Of a stretch of 36,239 nucleotides of DNA, positions 8,978-17,457 are shown one piece after another. Each line of letters starts with the position of its first letter. The stretch's first letter is position 1. The translations under genes were made by a program, and so were the position numbers. The DNA comes from Myxococcales bacterium (GTDB taxonomy: Bacteria; Myxococcota_A; Polyangia; DRWM01; JAAZOP01). Under the pieces are notes generated by a model. The model was given only the letters and a program-made list of their open reading frames with translations. It was not told where the DNA came from and ran no database searches. Location of the stretch: positions 1 to 36,239 of the forward strand of contig JAAZOP010000160.1 of NCBI GenBank assembly GCA_012797735.1, in the 5' to 3' direction.

Positions 8978-9043
8978 GATGCCGGGCGCCGCGGTCCGGC
9001 GAGCCCGGGTGGCGCGGGGCCGCCCGCCCGACTGAATCGCCGC

Positions 9044-9071
9044 GCGGACGCGCCGTCGAATGCGCGTCCGC
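9044..9071. repeat. 10-bp inverted repeat upstream of the chalcone-isomerase-like gene
   Basis: GCGGACGCGC at 9044-9053 and its exact complement at 9062-9071 around an 8-base loop, 11 bp before the ribosome site of the gene at 9096. It could be an operator between the two divergent genes or a hairpin in the leader; the sequence alone does not decide. Confidence 0.5.
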
Positions 9072-9095
9072 CGGCCGGGGCGGAGGGAGGTTTCG

Positions 9096-9815
9096 ATGCG
9101 CAGGATCGCTGTCGCCGCCGCCGTCGCCGCCGCGATGCTCGGGGCCGCCGCCTTCGCGGCGCGGACGACCGGGACCGTCACCGAGCCCGAGACCGGGAAG
9201 ACGTTCGAGACCTCGCGCGACTTCGGGGGCAAGCCGCACACGCTGATCGGCGTCGGGGCGTTCGAGGCGTTCGGCGCGGTCGATGTCTACGCCGCGGGTT
9301 TCTACCTCGACACCGAGGCCGCGGGGCGCTCCTGGCAGCGGTTCCTCGAACGGCAGGCGGCGTCGTTCGTCCACGATGGCGCCGTCGATTGGGCCGCCCT
9401 CAAGAACAGCTCGACCCTCTACCAGTGGATCTACTCCGGCTCGTTCGGCAAGGGGATCCAGATCAAGATGGTCCGGTCGGTCACGCGCCAGCAGGTGATC
9501 GACCTGCACACCGACGTCATGCGCCGCCTGGTCGATGACTTCGACAACGCCGTCCAACAGCCGCCCCTCAAGGACTACGTCGATGCCACCTGCCGCGACG
9601 GGCAGGACGGCGACGAACTCGAGATCTGGACGCGCGGGTCGACGATCTTCGTCCGGAGCAGCCGCTACGGCCAGACCAGGATCGAGAACGCGTCCTCGAT
9701 CATCCGGGCGGTGTGGCAGCTCTGGTTCGGCGCCAGCCCGATCCAGGTGCCGCTGCGCCGCGAGCTGGTGGAACACCTGGAGAACCTGGGAGGCCCGGCG
9801 GCCGCCGCCGAGTAG
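9096..9815 (+). CDS. chalcone isomerase-like exported protein
   Basis: 239 residues with an N-terminal signal peptide (residues 1-22, ending AAAFAA). The pattern LIGVGAFEAFGAVDVYAAGFYLD is the hallmark start of the bacterial chalcone-isomerase-like family, whose members are periplasmic and mostly uncharacterised, with no flavonoid substrate expected. The ribosome site ggagggagg (9082-9090) selects the ATG at 9096 over an in-frame ATG 36 bp upstream. The C-terminal part (TIFVRSSRYGQTRIENAS, then a helix) also fits the fold. Lipid or fatty-acid binding has been proposed for relatives; the function here is unknown. Confidence 0.85.
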   Translation: MRRIAVAAAVAAAMLGAAAFAARTTGTVTEPETGKTFETSRDFGGKPHTLIGVGAFEAFGAVDVYAAGFYLDTEAAGRSWQRFLERQAASFVHDGAVDWAALKNSSTLYQWIYSGSFGKGIQIKMVRSVTRQQVIDLHTDVMRRLVDDFDNAVQQPPLKDYVDATCRDGQDGDELEIWTRGSTIFVRSSRYGQTRIENASSIIRAVWQLWFGASPIQVPLRRELVEHLENLGGPAAAAE

Positions 9816-10152
9816 CGCCTCCTGCCCGTTGGCCAGGGCCTCGCCGAAGTCGCCGCCGCCCATGCCGGACGGGCTCCAGGCTCCGGGCTCGAGGCGGCAG
9901 GCCGGCGGAATCACGATCGACCTGTCGCTCCTGGAGCCTGCCCCGAAAATCGCCCGTCCCCTGCACGTCCGCCCAGTGTTTTCGTGATTCGTGGGTCGCC
10001 CGCCAGGGCCGTGGGCAACGGAAGCCTCGCGCCGGCCGGCGATGCGGACTTCGGCGACACCCTGGGCCGTTGGCGCCCGAACTTGCGCGGACGTCCGCGG
10101 GGTCGTAGAAGATCCCCCGTCCCGGCCGACGTGCCGGTGGGAGGAGGAAACC
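9816..10152. other. 337-bp intergenic region
   Basis: It holds the promoter (10083-10111) and ribosome site of the next gene. A loose inverted similarity links about 9835-9857 with 10048-10070 (GACTTCGGCGA followed by CCCTGG on opposite strands). A less G+C-rich patch lies near 9945-9990. I see no convincing ORF or RNA gene; the minus-strand reading frame across it is a shadow. Confidence 0.5.
10083..10111 (+). promoter_or_regulatory. candidate promoter of the Dickkopf-like lipoprotein gene
   Basis: TTGCGC at 10083-10088, 17-bp spacer, TAGAAG at 10106-10111, the same -10 as at the tRNA-Phe promoter. The start would be near 10118, 35 bp before the ATG, with a ggaggagg ribosome site in between. 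Confidence 0.5.
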
Positions 10153-11280
10153 ATGCGACGAAACCGGTTGTTCTGGCTGCTCGGCGCGGCGCTCGCGACG
10201 GGACTGGCCGTCGCGGCCGCCTGCGACGATGACGGCGGTCCCGGCGGCGACGGCGAGATCACGCTCGACGAGTACGACGAGGCCTACATCGAGGCGTTGT
10301 GCTCCGCGGTGGCGCGTTGCCCGGCGATGGGCGGCGACGACCTGTACTTCATCGTCGGCGGCGCGACCGATGCGTCGGCCTGCGTGTCGCGCATGCGTCA
10401 GGCGCTGGCGACGGGCACGGTCAGCATGGGCGCCCTGTTCCAGGCCGCGGTGGACCGCGGCTCCGGCACGTGGGACGGCGCGCTGGCCGCCGACTGCTTC
10501 CAGCTGATCCGCAACGCCCCCTGCGACGACTTCATCAGCGGTGCGCTCGACGTCGAACACCAGGAATGCGCCGAGATGTTCCACGGCAACGTGGCCGCCG
10601 GCGCCGCCTGCTACCTCAACATCGATTGCGCGGACGGCTGGTGCGACACCTCGTCGGCCTGCCCCGGCACCTGCGTCGCCTACGCCGCCCCGGGCGCCGC
10701 CTGCGGCGCCGCCGCCGGCGGGAGCCGCTGCGGCCCCGGCTACGACTGCGGGGACGCGGACACCTGCGTCGCCTCCACCGTCGTCACGATGCTGGACGTG
10801 GGCCAGGCTTGCGGCGACCCGGATACCGAATGCCGCCACGGCCTGTACTGCGACGAACGGACCTCGTCCTGCCGCGCCTACCTCGGCGCCGGCGCCGCCT
10901 GCGGCGAGGGGACGGCCGAGTGCATGCCCGGGATGGTCTGCCACCCGACCGACGCCGTCTGCAGCCCCGTCCAGTTCTCCGCCACCGCCGGCACCCCCTG
11001 CGGCGAGGGCACTACGACCCTCTGCGACACGCTCCAGAACCTGTTCTGTCACCCGAGCACCCGGCAGTGCACCCGCGCGCCCGGCGACGGGGAGGCCTGC
11101 CTGAGCCTGGGCCTCTACAACCTGTGCGGCGTCGGTCTCTATTGCGGCGCCGACTCCGTCTGCCACGCCAAGCTCGCCGACGGCGCCGCCTGCGAAGACG
11201 ACAGCTGGTGTCGGAGCGGCGAGTGCCGCGGCACCTGCCGCCCGTTGCGCGAGTCCTGCGACATCACCGACATATTCTAG
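10153..11280 (+). CDS. lipoprotein with Dickkopf-like Cys-rich repeats
   Basis: 375 residues. Signal peptide then C24 followed by Asp-Asp-Asp. An N-terminal helical domain (about 35-150) with conserved Cys (ALCSAVARC, ASACVSRM, CFQLIRNAPC) is typical of large Myxococcota lipoproteins. The rest (about 150-375) is a run of Cys repeats such as GAACGAAAGGSRCGPGYDC, GQACGDPDTECRHGLYC and GAACEDDSWCRSGEC, like the Dickkopf N-terminal Cys-rich domain. A gaggagg ribosome site supports ATG 10153. These proteins are abundant on myxobacterial surfaces and their roles are unknown; protein binding is an inference. The second such protein in the window is at 29775-32663. Confidence 0.88.
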   Translation: MRRNRLFWLLGAALATGLAVAAACDDDGGPGGDGEITLDEYDEAYIEALCSAVARCPAMGGDDLYFIVGGATDASACVSRMRQALATGTVSMGALFQAAVDRGSGTWDGALAADCFQLIRNAPCDDFISGALDVEHQECAEMFHGNVAAGAACYLNIDCADGWCDTSSACPGTCVAYAAPGAACGAAAGGSRCGPGYDCGDADTCVASTVVTMLDVGQACGDPDTECRHGLYCDERTSSCRAYLGAGAACGEGTAECMPGMVCHPTDAVCSPVQFSATAGTPCGEGTTTLCDTLQNLFCHPSTRQCTRAPGDGEACLSLGLYNLCGVGLYCGADSVCHAKLADGAACEDDSWCRSGECRGTCRPLRESCDITDIF

Positions 11281-11383
11281 GGAAGCTCCGCCGCAAACCG
11301 TCCAGGCGGACGTCGGGCGGGGATGCGAGTCGAAGAGCGCTGCGCTCACGCGCGCCCGAACTCGTTCCGTTCATGCAGAGGAG

Positions 11384-11401
11384 AGGCGCGCGAGCGCGCC
11401 T
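11384..11401. terminator. hairpin between convergent genes
   Basis: An 8-bp perfect stem AGGCGCGC/GCGCGCCT with a 2-base loop (or 7 bp with 4) overlaps the stop of the minus-strand gene ending at 11400 and lies about 100 bp after the plus-strand stop at 11280. A second small stem, GAGCGC/GCGCTC, is at 11335-11347. No T-tracts are present. Confidence 0.3.
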
Positions 11402-12149
11402 AGTACACGACCGTCGGCGGCGGCGGGCCCGGCGGCGCCGGCGCGGGCGTCGCCGCCGGCCGGATCGACCAGACGCCGTCCGACGGCAGCGGCCGGCCCC
11501 GCAACTCCTGGATCGTCAGGCCGTTGCAGTCCTGCGCCAGCACGTCCCACGCGGGCCACGACGGATCGACCGAGACGGCCAACTCGCTCCCCGGCGGCAG
11601 CAGCAGTCCCCCCAGCAGCTCGTTGCCCCAGACTCCGTCGGCCGTCGGCGAGAACCACAGGCGGCAGATCGTCAGGCCGCTGTCGTTCGACAGGATCAGC
11701 CGGCTCGCCGCGTAGCCGACGACCGCGGGCGGCGGCGGAACGTACGCCGGCCGCCCGGCCCCGGGCGGGATGACCCCGTGCGTCGTCACGCGCACCGGTC
11801 GGACTCCACCCGGCACCGCCGTCACCGCCGAGTAGGGATCGATCACCGGGTCCGGCGGCGGATCCGGACGCGGCGGCGCCGGAGTCCCGATCACCAGCGG
11901 CCCCGGCGTCGTGGTCGTCGTCGTCGTCGCCGCCGACTCGGGGTCGGCCGGGGCCGGGCGCGGCGGCAGCGGGCCGTGTTCCACCGGCACCTGCACCCCC
12001 TCCGGCGGCGGGTAGGTCGGCGCCGGGGTCGGCTCGATCGTCGGCGCCGGCGGCGGCTGGACCACCGTCGGACGGTCCGCGGGCGGAGAACAGGCGCCGG
12101 CGGCGATCGCCGCGGCCAGGAAGAGGCAGAGGCATGGCGTCGTTCGCAT
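11400..12149 (-). CDS. Pro/Thr-rich lipoprotein with a C-terminal WG-type beta domain
   Basis: 249 residues. Lipobox ends at C20 (AIAAGAC). Residues 25-110 are a low-complexity Pro/Thr/Ala tether that includes seven consecutive Thr. The C-terminal domain (about 150-230) reads LILSNDSGLTICRLWFSP, then DGVWGNELLGG, then LLPPGSELAVSV and WDVLAQDCNGLTIQELRG, a pattern seen in small uncharacterised extracellular beta domains of Myxococcota. The aagggag site supports ATG 12149; in-frame ATGs 21 and 66 bp further upstream are less likely. It is divergent from the PNGase F-like gene. Function unknown. Confidence 0.82.
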   Translation of the reverse strand: MRTTPCLCLFLAAAIAAGACSPPADRPTVVQPPPAPTIEPTPAPTYPPPEGVQVPVEHGPLPPRPAPADPESAATTTTTTTPGPLVIGTPAPPRPDPPPDPVIDPYSAVTAVPGGVRPVRVTTHGVIPPGAGRPAYVPPPPAVVGYAASRLILSNDSGLTICRLWFSPTADGVWGNELLGGLLLPPGSELAVSVDPSWPAWDVLAQDCNGLTIQELRGRPLPSDGVWSIRPAATPAPAPPGPPPPTVVY

Positions 12150-12296
12150 GGCGGCCGGCTCCCTTCGCATCCCGGCCGCCGACTTGGACGCCCGGGCGTC
12201 CCGGGAGATTCGCACGGTCGTGCCGCCGCCGGAAGCCTTCGCCTCGCCGTCCCCGCGGTTTCGCGGCCTGGCCGGCCCGGCCGCGCCAACCGGACG

Positions 12297-12326
12297 TTGC
12301 GCCGCTTGCGGCGCGTTGCCTAGACT
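12297..12326 (+). promoter_or_regulatory. candidate promoter of the PNGase F-like gene
   Basis: TTGCGC at 12297-12302, 18-bp spacer, TAGACT at 12321-12326, 27 bp before the ATG at 12353. A gaggagg ribosome site follows at 12341-12347. It lies in the 203-bp gap between divergent lipoprotein genes. Confidence 0.5.
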
Positions 12327-12352
12327 GCGGACTGGCCGGAGAGGAGGATCCG

Positions 12353-14059
12353 ATGCCGATGCGTCACGTCGTCCTGCTCGCGGGAGCGCTCCACCTCGGC
12401 TGCGGCGGCGGCGGCGGCCGGGACGCCTCCGACACCGTCGAGGCGGAGATCGACGGGGCGCCGGAGGCCGACGCGGAGCCCGACGCCGACGTCCCGGAAA
12501 CGCCGCTCGACGCTCCCGGCGACGACGCCGACGGGACCGACGGGGGGCCGGGCGTCTGCGAGCGGCTCGGGCTGCCGGTCCGCCCGTGGGTCGAGGCGCC
12601 GGACGACGCGTCGCTGTTCGCCGTCGCCGCCGACGCGACCTTCGAGACGCTCGACGGCGTCGCGAGCCTGCGCGAGTTGTGGAGCGGCTGCGAGGTCCTG
12701 ATGTTCGTGCAGGACGAGCCGGCCCAGGTCGACGACTGGGCCGGGCCGTTGTGGAGCCGGGACGTGCGGTCGCTCCTGGCCCGGTCTCCGCGCAACGCGC
12801 ACTGGTTCTTCGTCTCCACGCAGGTCGTCGGCTCCGCCCGGCTCGAGGCGCTGGCGGCGTTGCAGGCCGAGGTCGAGGCGGCGCTGGGCGGGATGTCCGA
12901 GGAGGACCGGGCCTGGTGGTCGGAGCGGGTCCACTACCTGCCCGCGCGCGCTCGCGACCTGCCCGGCTGGCTCGGCCGGTTGCTCGGTTCGCCCGGGTGG
13001 GGCGTCGCCGTCGATCGCTTCCAGCGCATCCGCTTCCTCGGGAGCTACGGCGACTACGCCCGCTACGACGCGGCCCATGGCTGGTTCCGCGCGAACCTCG
13101 CGATGGCCGCGAACGAGGTGCGCTACTACAACTTCGAGGCCGAGCGGGAGGCGCGGCTGGCGGCCGAGGACGCCGTCGTCGTGCGGCTGTTCGACGGCGT
13201 CGAGATCTCCGACCCGGGCTGGACCGGCGTGCCGGGGTACGCCGAGGTCGAACTGCCGGACGCGGCGACGATGGCCGGCTTCGACGGACTCGAACTGGAC
13301 CTGACGCTGGCCTGCATCGGCGACGGCGAGTACGGCGACTGCCCGGCCTGGGACTACGACGTGCTGCTGTACCTGTGCGACGCGGCCGAGCCCGACCGCT
13401 GCGACACCTGGCTCGGACACTGGATCACCACCTACCACCGGTGGGGCCGTTGGGTGCACGACGTCTCCGGCCTCCTCCCGCTCCTGGCCGGCGGCGGGCG
13501 TCGTCGCTTCGCGTTCTACACCACCCAGCCCTACGCCGTGACCCTCGACCTGCGCTTCGTCCGGCGCGGGAGCGGGTTGCGGCCGGTGGAGGCGCACCCG
13601 TTGTGGTCGGGCGGCGACTTCGATGCCGGCTACGACGCGCTGCATCCGCCCCGCATCGTCGCCGTCCCGGCCGACGCGGTGCGCGTGGAACTGGCCACGG
13701 TGCTCTCCGGTCACGGCGGAGTGGAGCCCGAGAACTGCTCCGAGTTCTGCGACATGAACCATCACTTCCTCGTCAACGGCCACGACAACCTGCGCCGCTT
13801 CCCCGAGGCGGGGACCGAGTCGGACTGCATGACCAAGGTGGACCAGGGGACGGTGCCCAACCAGTACGGGACCTGGTGGTACGGCCGGAGCGGCTGGTGC
13901 CCCGGCAAGGAGGTGCCGTTCCACGTGTTCGACGTCACGGACCAGGTGCTGCTCGGCGCCGACAACACGCTGGAGTACACCGCGGACTACCGGGGTGCGC
14001 CGTACCCGCGCTCGGGCGCCCACATCCGGCTGTCGTCCTGGTTGATCGTCTGGCGCTGA
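12353..14059 (+). CDS. lipoprotein with thioredoxin-like domain fused to PNGase F (peptide-N-glycosidase F)
   Basis: 568 residues: lipobox C17, acidic tether to about 65, a probable thioredoxin-like domain (about 70-265, FAVAADATFETLDG ... GVAVDRFQRIRFLGSY, without a CxxC), then a PNGase F-like region (about 280-568). PNGase F cleaves N-glycans from Asn. Recalling the Flavobacterium enzyme, its three disulfides can be matched: C330 with a Cys shortly before it (Cys51/56), the pair in CSEFC (Cys204/208), and the Cys of DCMTK with that of GWCPG (Cys231/252). Asp60 maps to D334 in CPAWD and Glu206 to E464 in CSEFC. Glu118, a supporting catalytic residue, aligns with T391 in FYTTQPY. Lipid anchoring suggests action on glycoproteins outside the cell. 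An ATG two codons downstream is an alternative start. Confidence 0.85.
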   Translation: MPMRHVVLLAGALHLGCGGGGGRDASDTVEAEIDGAPEADAEPDADVPETPLDAPGDDADGTDGGPGVCERLGLPVRPWVEAPDDASLFAVAADATFETLDGVASLRELWSGCEVLMFVQDEPAQVDDWAGPLWSRDVRSLLARSPRNAHWFFVSTQVVGSARLEALAALQAEVEAALGGMSEEDRAWWSERVHYLPARARDLPGWLGRLLGSPGWGVAVDRFQRIRFLGSYGDYARYDAAHGWFRANLAMAANEVRYYNFEAEREARLAAEDAVVVRLFDGVEISDPGWTGVPGYAEVELPDAATMAGFDGLELDLTLACIGDGEYGDCPAWDYDVLLYLCDAAEPDRCDTWLGHWITTYHRWGRWVHDVSGLLPLLAGGGRRRFAFYTTQPYAVTLDLRFVRRGSGLRPVEAHPLWSGGDFDAGYDALHPPRIVAVPADAVRVELATVLSGHGGVEPENCSEFCDMNHHFLVNGHDNLRRFPEAGTESDCMTKVDQGTVPNQYGTWWYGRSGWCPGKEVPFHVFDVTDQVLLGADNTLEYTADYRGAPYPRSGAHIRLSSWLIVWR

Positions 14060-14152
14060 ACGGGGCGCTGGCGGCGGACCGGCCGCCGATGCTAGGGTTC
14101 GCCCCGTCGCGTCCCGCGGGCAGGGGCCGGGGCGGCCGGGCAGGATGGACCG

Positions 14153-15421
14153 TTGACCCCGATCGAAGAGCCCACCGGAGGGGAGATCACACAGCACGGC
14201 CGGCGGTATCCGCTCGCCGCGCTCGCCACCCTGCTCGTCACCACCGTCGGCCTCGGTTTCTCGATCGGGATCTTCACGCCCGCGATCGCCGCCCGGCTCG
14301 ATGCCTGGGGCGTCTCGCCGGTCGTCAACGGCCTGACCAGCACCGTGATGTACCTGGCGATCGGCCTGGGCGCGCTGTTCGCCGGGCGGCTGATCCGGCG
14401 GCTGGGGGCCCGCTGGACGTTCCTGGCGGGGGCGGTCGGGCTGGCGGCGACGGCGGCGCTGTTTCCGCTGCTGCCGAACCTGCCGGCGTGGTTCGTGTTG
14501 CGCGCGCTCGCCGGCGGCTTCGCCGCGCTGTTCTTCGTCTCGACCGAGGTGGCGGTCGGGCTGATCGGGGACCCGCGCAAGCGGGCCCGCAACCTGGCCT
14601 TCTACGGGGTGGCGTTCTCCGTGGGCTTCAGCGCGGGCGCCGGCTCCTGGCCGCTGTTCGAGATGATCGGGCGGTGGGCCCCGCTCTTCGCCGCCAGCGC
14701 CGCCAGCGCCGCCGGCGCCGTCCTCGGCGTGTTCCTCTTCACCGACGCCCGGCCGTCGCGGCGCGACCGGCCCGAACGGCGGAGGCGTCCCCGCGCCGAC
14801 CTCAAGGTCACCCTGGGCGTCGGCTTCAGCTACGGGTTCTGCGAGGCGGTCGTCACCGCGCTGATCGCCGTCTACGCCGTCCGCATCGGCTACTCGTCCG
14901 ACGCCGCCGGGTACTTCCTGATGCTGATCGTCGGCACGGGTCTGGTGACCCACATCCCGGTCGGCCTGATCGCCGACCGCGTCGGTCCGATGTTCCTCAC
15001 CCGCATCGCCACCGTCGTCGCTCTCGCCGGTGTCGTCGCCCCGCTGGTCTTCCTTTGCGACGCCACGATCGTCCTCGCCTGCGTCCTGGCCGGCGCCGGC
15101 GTCGGCTCGCTGTACACCCTCGGCCTCGCCGAGGTCGGCCGCCGCGTCGATGCGACGGCGCTCGCCCACGCCAACGCCCGCTTCACCGCCTCCTACGGCG
15201 TCGGTTCGGTGCTCGGCCCGGCCGCCGGCGGCGCCGCGATGATCCTCGTCGGCGCCCAGGGCTTCTTCTGGAGCCTCTCCGCCTGCCTCGCCGTCCTCGC
15301 CGTCGCCGTCCTGGGCGCCCGCGCCGCCGCCGCCCCTGCCGCCGCGCCGGTCGTCCCCCACATCTACAGCAAGTACCCCCTCGACCTCGTGATGTCCGAC
15401 GCCATCGAGGAGTGGCCGTAA
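14153..15421 (+). CDS. major facilitator superfamily transporter
   Basis: 422 residues with about twelve hydrophobic segments in two halves and a basic loop in the middle (SRRDRPERRRRPRADLK, about 203-219). The loop after TM2 has the MFS signature in the form GRLIRRLGAR (about 80-89) and the matching loop in the second half reads GLIADRVGPMF. Start: a TTG at 14153 preceded by cagga; the nearby ATG at 14145 is out of frame and stops at once. The C-terminus ends in a Pro/Ala stretch and a short polar tail. Substrate unknown; the pattern resembles drug or sugar exporters only in general terms. It follows the PNGase F-like gene by 93 bp and may be co-transcribed. Confidence 0.88.
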   Translation: MTPIEEPTGGEITQHGRRYPLAALATLLVTTVGLGFSIGIFTPAIAARLDAWGVSPVVNGLTSTVMYLAIGLGALFAGRLIRRLGARWTFLAGAVGLAATAALFPLLPNLPAWFVLRALAGGFAALFFVSTEVAVGLIGDPRKRARNLAFYGVAFSVGFSAGAGSWPLFEMIGRWAPLFAASAASAAGAVLGVFLFTDARPSRRDRPERRRRPRADLKVTLGVGFSYGFCEAVVTALIAVYAVRIGYSSDAAGYFLMLIVGTGLVTHIPVGLIADRVGPMFLTRIATVVALAGVVAPLVFLCDATIVLACVLAGAGVGSLYTLGLAEVGRRVDATALAHANARFTASYGVGSVLGPAAGGAAMILVGAQGFFWSLSACLAVLAVAVLGARAAAAPAAAPVVPHIYSKYPLDLVMSDAIEEWP

Positions 15422-15438
15422 CCGCGCCTGCCGTTTTT

Positions 15439-15467
15439 TTGACCCGCTCCGTCACCTGCCGCATCGT
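15439..15467 (+). promoter_or_regulatory. candidate leaderless promoter
   Basis: A run of seven T (15434-15440), unusual here, leads into TTGACC (15439-15444), 17-bp spacer and CATCGT (15462-15467); six bases later comes the ATG at 15474, which lacks a ribosome site. The T-run might instead belong to a terminator for the transporter, but I see no stable stem before it. Confidence 0.35.
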
Positions 15468-15473
15468 CGGGCC

Positions 15474-16058
15474 ATGGGGCCTCGGCGCCGCAACGTCCGG
15501 CTCGTCCCCCGCCGCGGGACCGGCCTGGCCGTCGTCGCGCCGTTCGCCGTCCTGCTCCACGCCGGCCCCTGGCACGAGGATCCCCCGCTCCCCGGACCCC
15601 CGGCCGGCAAGAACGTCTCGCGCGACGCCCCGCGCTACTACGTCGCCGTCGGACCCCTCGACGACGCCTCCGGCTCCGGCCGCGACGACTTCGATGACCT
15701 CGCCCGCCGCTTCCTCCTCGACGAACTGGCGCGGTTGCCGTCCGTCGAACCCCATGCGGAGATCCCCGCCCCGGCCGAGTTCTCCGCGGAACTCGAGCGG
15801 CGCGGACTGCGCGGCATCGTCCTGCAGGGATCGATCACGCGCCTGTCCCGCAGCCGCTCCGGCGTCTCCGCCGCCCTCTCGATGCTGGTCCTCGACGAGG
15901 ACCAGACCTTCCGCGCCCTCCTGCGCGGCGACGGCAACGCCTGCGGCCGCTCCGGCCCGCTCTCCGCGGCCGAGATCCCGGCCGCGGAGATCGATGCCCT
16001 CCGCGCCGCCGCCGGCGCCGCCGTGGACGGCCTCGACGGCTACCTCCGCGGGTTGTGA
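15474..16058 (+). CDS. hypothetical exported protein
   Basis: 194 residues. The N-terminus is basic then hydrophobic (RGTGLAVVAPFAVLLHAG), a possible signal anchor. The body alternates strand and helix: RYYVAVGPLDDASGSG, then a helix (DDLARRFLLDELARLP), then GIVLQGSITRLSRSR and VSAALSMLVLDED, ending in a long Ala-rich helix. This resembles, from memory, the C-terminal domain of myxobacterial HEAT-repeat proteins and the LpoB/CsgG-like fold. The identity is uncertain. There is no Shine-Dalgarno; a promoter pair upstream would make the mRNA leaderless. Confidence 0.65.
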   Translation: MGPRRRNVRLVPRRGTGLAVVAPFAVLLHAGPWHEDPPLPGPPAGKNVSRDAPRYYVAVGPLDDASGSGRDDFDDLARRFLLDELARLPSVEPHAEIPAPAEFSAELERRGLRGIVLQGSITRLSRSRSGVSAALSMLVLDEDQTFRALLRGDGNACGRSGPLSAAEIPAAEIDALRAAAGAAVDGLDGYLRGL

Positions 16059-16152
16059 CGCCCGCCAACGCCGCGGACGACCGCCGGACCCGTTGGCCCT
16101 CCCGTCGCCTGCCGCCCGGGCCGCGCGGCGTGCCCGCCGGCGTTTCGTTCCG

Positions 16153-16168
16153 GCCGGTCGCGACCGGC
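16153..16168. promoter_or_regulatory. 16-bp perfect palindrome
   Basis: GCCGGTCGCGACCGGC, in the 254-bp gap upstream of the GDPD lipoprotein gene and about 110 bp before its putative -35. It is a possible dimer-binding site, but G+C-rich DNA gives palindromes by chance. Confidence 0.25.
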
Positions 16169-16276
16169 GGCGTCCGTCCCCCGCCGTCCATCCGCACGCG
16201 GCGCGGAACCTGCTGCGCATCCCCCGAGGTGCTCCGCAAGTGGAGCCGTTCTTCCCTCTCCCGGCTTCCCGAACCC

Positions 16277-16305
16277 CTCGACTTTCCCGCCCCGGCGGCT
16301 AGACT
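16277..16305 (+). promoter_or_regulatory. candidate leaderless promoter of the GDPD lipoprotein gene
   Basis: TAGACT at 16300-16305 is a good -10 and ends seven bases before the ATG at 16313. The -35 candidate CTCGAC (16277-16282, 17-bp spacer) is weak. No Shine-Dalgarno precedes the ATG. Confidence 0.4.
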
Positions 16306-16312
16306 AGCCTCG

Positions 16313-17404
16313 ATGCGCGCAGCGAGACGAGTTCTCTGCCTCGCCGCGGCCGCGGCGTTCGTCGCGACGTGCGGATGCAGCGACGACGCGACCGCGCCCC
16401 CGGACGGGGATGCGGGGACGGACGACGCCCCCGGCGACGCGGGGGATCTCGGGCTCGACGACGCCCCGGTCGAGGCGGAGCCCGACGCGCGGCCGGACGT
16501 TCCGCTCGACGGCTGGGAAGAGGATGCGGCGGGCGACGCGCCGGCGGAGACGACCGACGCCGAGGACGCGGTGGACGCGCGGCCGCCGTACGAGCGCGGC
16601 AGTCTGGCCGGCTGCCTGCTCGACCCGTCCTGCGACCGCGTGCTGGTGAACTCCCACATGGGCGCCTGGACCGCGACGATTCCCGGCAACAGCATGGCCG
16701 CCTATCGCCGCGCCTGGGAGCTGGGCGCCGACATGATCGAGGCCGACGTGCGCGTCTCGCGCGACGGCGTGCCGTTCATGATCCACAACGACGAGATCCA
16801 GTACTACGAGTCGCTGCTGTGCGCCGGACGGGTCGTCTCCGAGTCCGACGCCGCCGAGATCGATGGCTGCCTGCTCGCCCCCTCCCTCACCGAGACGATC
16901 CCGACGTTCGCGGAGTTCGTCGAGTGGGCGCGCGGGAAGATCCTGATCCACCTCGACATCAAGGAGGCGGCGCACATCCCCGTCATGGCGCAGGCGGTGA
17001 TCGACCACGCGGCCCAGGACTACGTGTTCCTCGCGCTGTCGCCGGGCGAGGCGCAGACGATTTGGCCGACGGTGCCGGGCCACGACGAGGTGCATTTCGA
17101 GATCCGGGTGGGCAGCGTCGCCGACATCGATGCGGCCCTCGGACCGCTGCGCCATCCGACGCTGTTCCTGCTGGAAGGCGATGCGACGTGGGACGGGGTC
17201 GACGAGACGGCGATGCGGGCCCAGGTCGCGCGCGTGCACGCCGCCGGGCTGCGGATCATGGCTTCGAGCGACACGTACCTGGCGACGGTGGAGAACCACC
17301 TGCACCTGTACGACATGGGCTTCGACGTGATCCTGTCGTATGACTGCGAGAACGGCGTGGCCGCGGCCCGCGAGGTGAACCGGGCCCGCGGGTGGCCGCC
17401 GTAG
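16313..17404 (+). CDS. glycerophosphodiester phosphodiesterase-family lipoprotein
   Basis: 363 residues. Signal peptide with C20 or C22 as lipid site, then a long acidic tether (about 23-90). The GDPD TIM barrel runs from about residue 108. Visible catalytic elements: VNSHMGAW with H115 (HMG replaces the usual HRG), GNSMAAYRRAWELGADMIEADVRVSRDG with metal ligands E143 and D145, and MIHNDE with H158. The C-terminal barrel ends in FDVILSYDCENG. The family hydrolyses glycerophosphodiesters to glycerol-3-phosphate and an alcohol. As a lipoprotein it would act outside the cytoplasm. HRG to HMG is a departure to note. It is followed at 53 bp by the PHP lipoprotein gene. Confidence 0.88.
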   Translation: MRAARRVLCLAAAAAFVATCGCSDDATAPPDGDAGTDDAPGDAGDLGLDDAPVEAEPDARPDVPLDGWEEDAAGDAPAETTDAEDAVDARPPYERGSLAGCLLDPSCDRVLVNSHMGAWTATIPGNSMAAYRRAWELGADMIEADVRVSRDGVPFMIHNDEIQYYESLLCAGRVVSESDAAEIDGCLLAPSLTETIPTFAEFVEWARGKILIHLDIKEAAHIPVMAQAVIDHAAQDYVFLALSPGEAQTIWPTVPGHDEVHFEIRVGSVADIDAALGPLRHPTLFLLEGDATWDGVDETAMRAQVARVHAAGLRIMASSDTYLATVENHLHLYDMGFDVILSYDCENGVAAAREVNRARGWPP

Positions 17405-17457
17405 CCGGCGCGCGGCCGATCGCCCGTGCTCGTCGCGCGCCGCGGGAAGGACCGACC

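Noticed and set aside
9835-10070. Loose inverted similarity around the chalcone-isomerase to Dickkopf-like gap
   Set aside because: About 20 bp with mismatches and no further copies seen; not stronger than expected by chance here.
12320-15361. Minus-strand open frame of about 1000 codons opposite the PNGase F-like and MFS genes
   Set aside because: Low-complexity Arg/Gly/Gln/Asp composition, no domain, and both plus-strand genes are clear.
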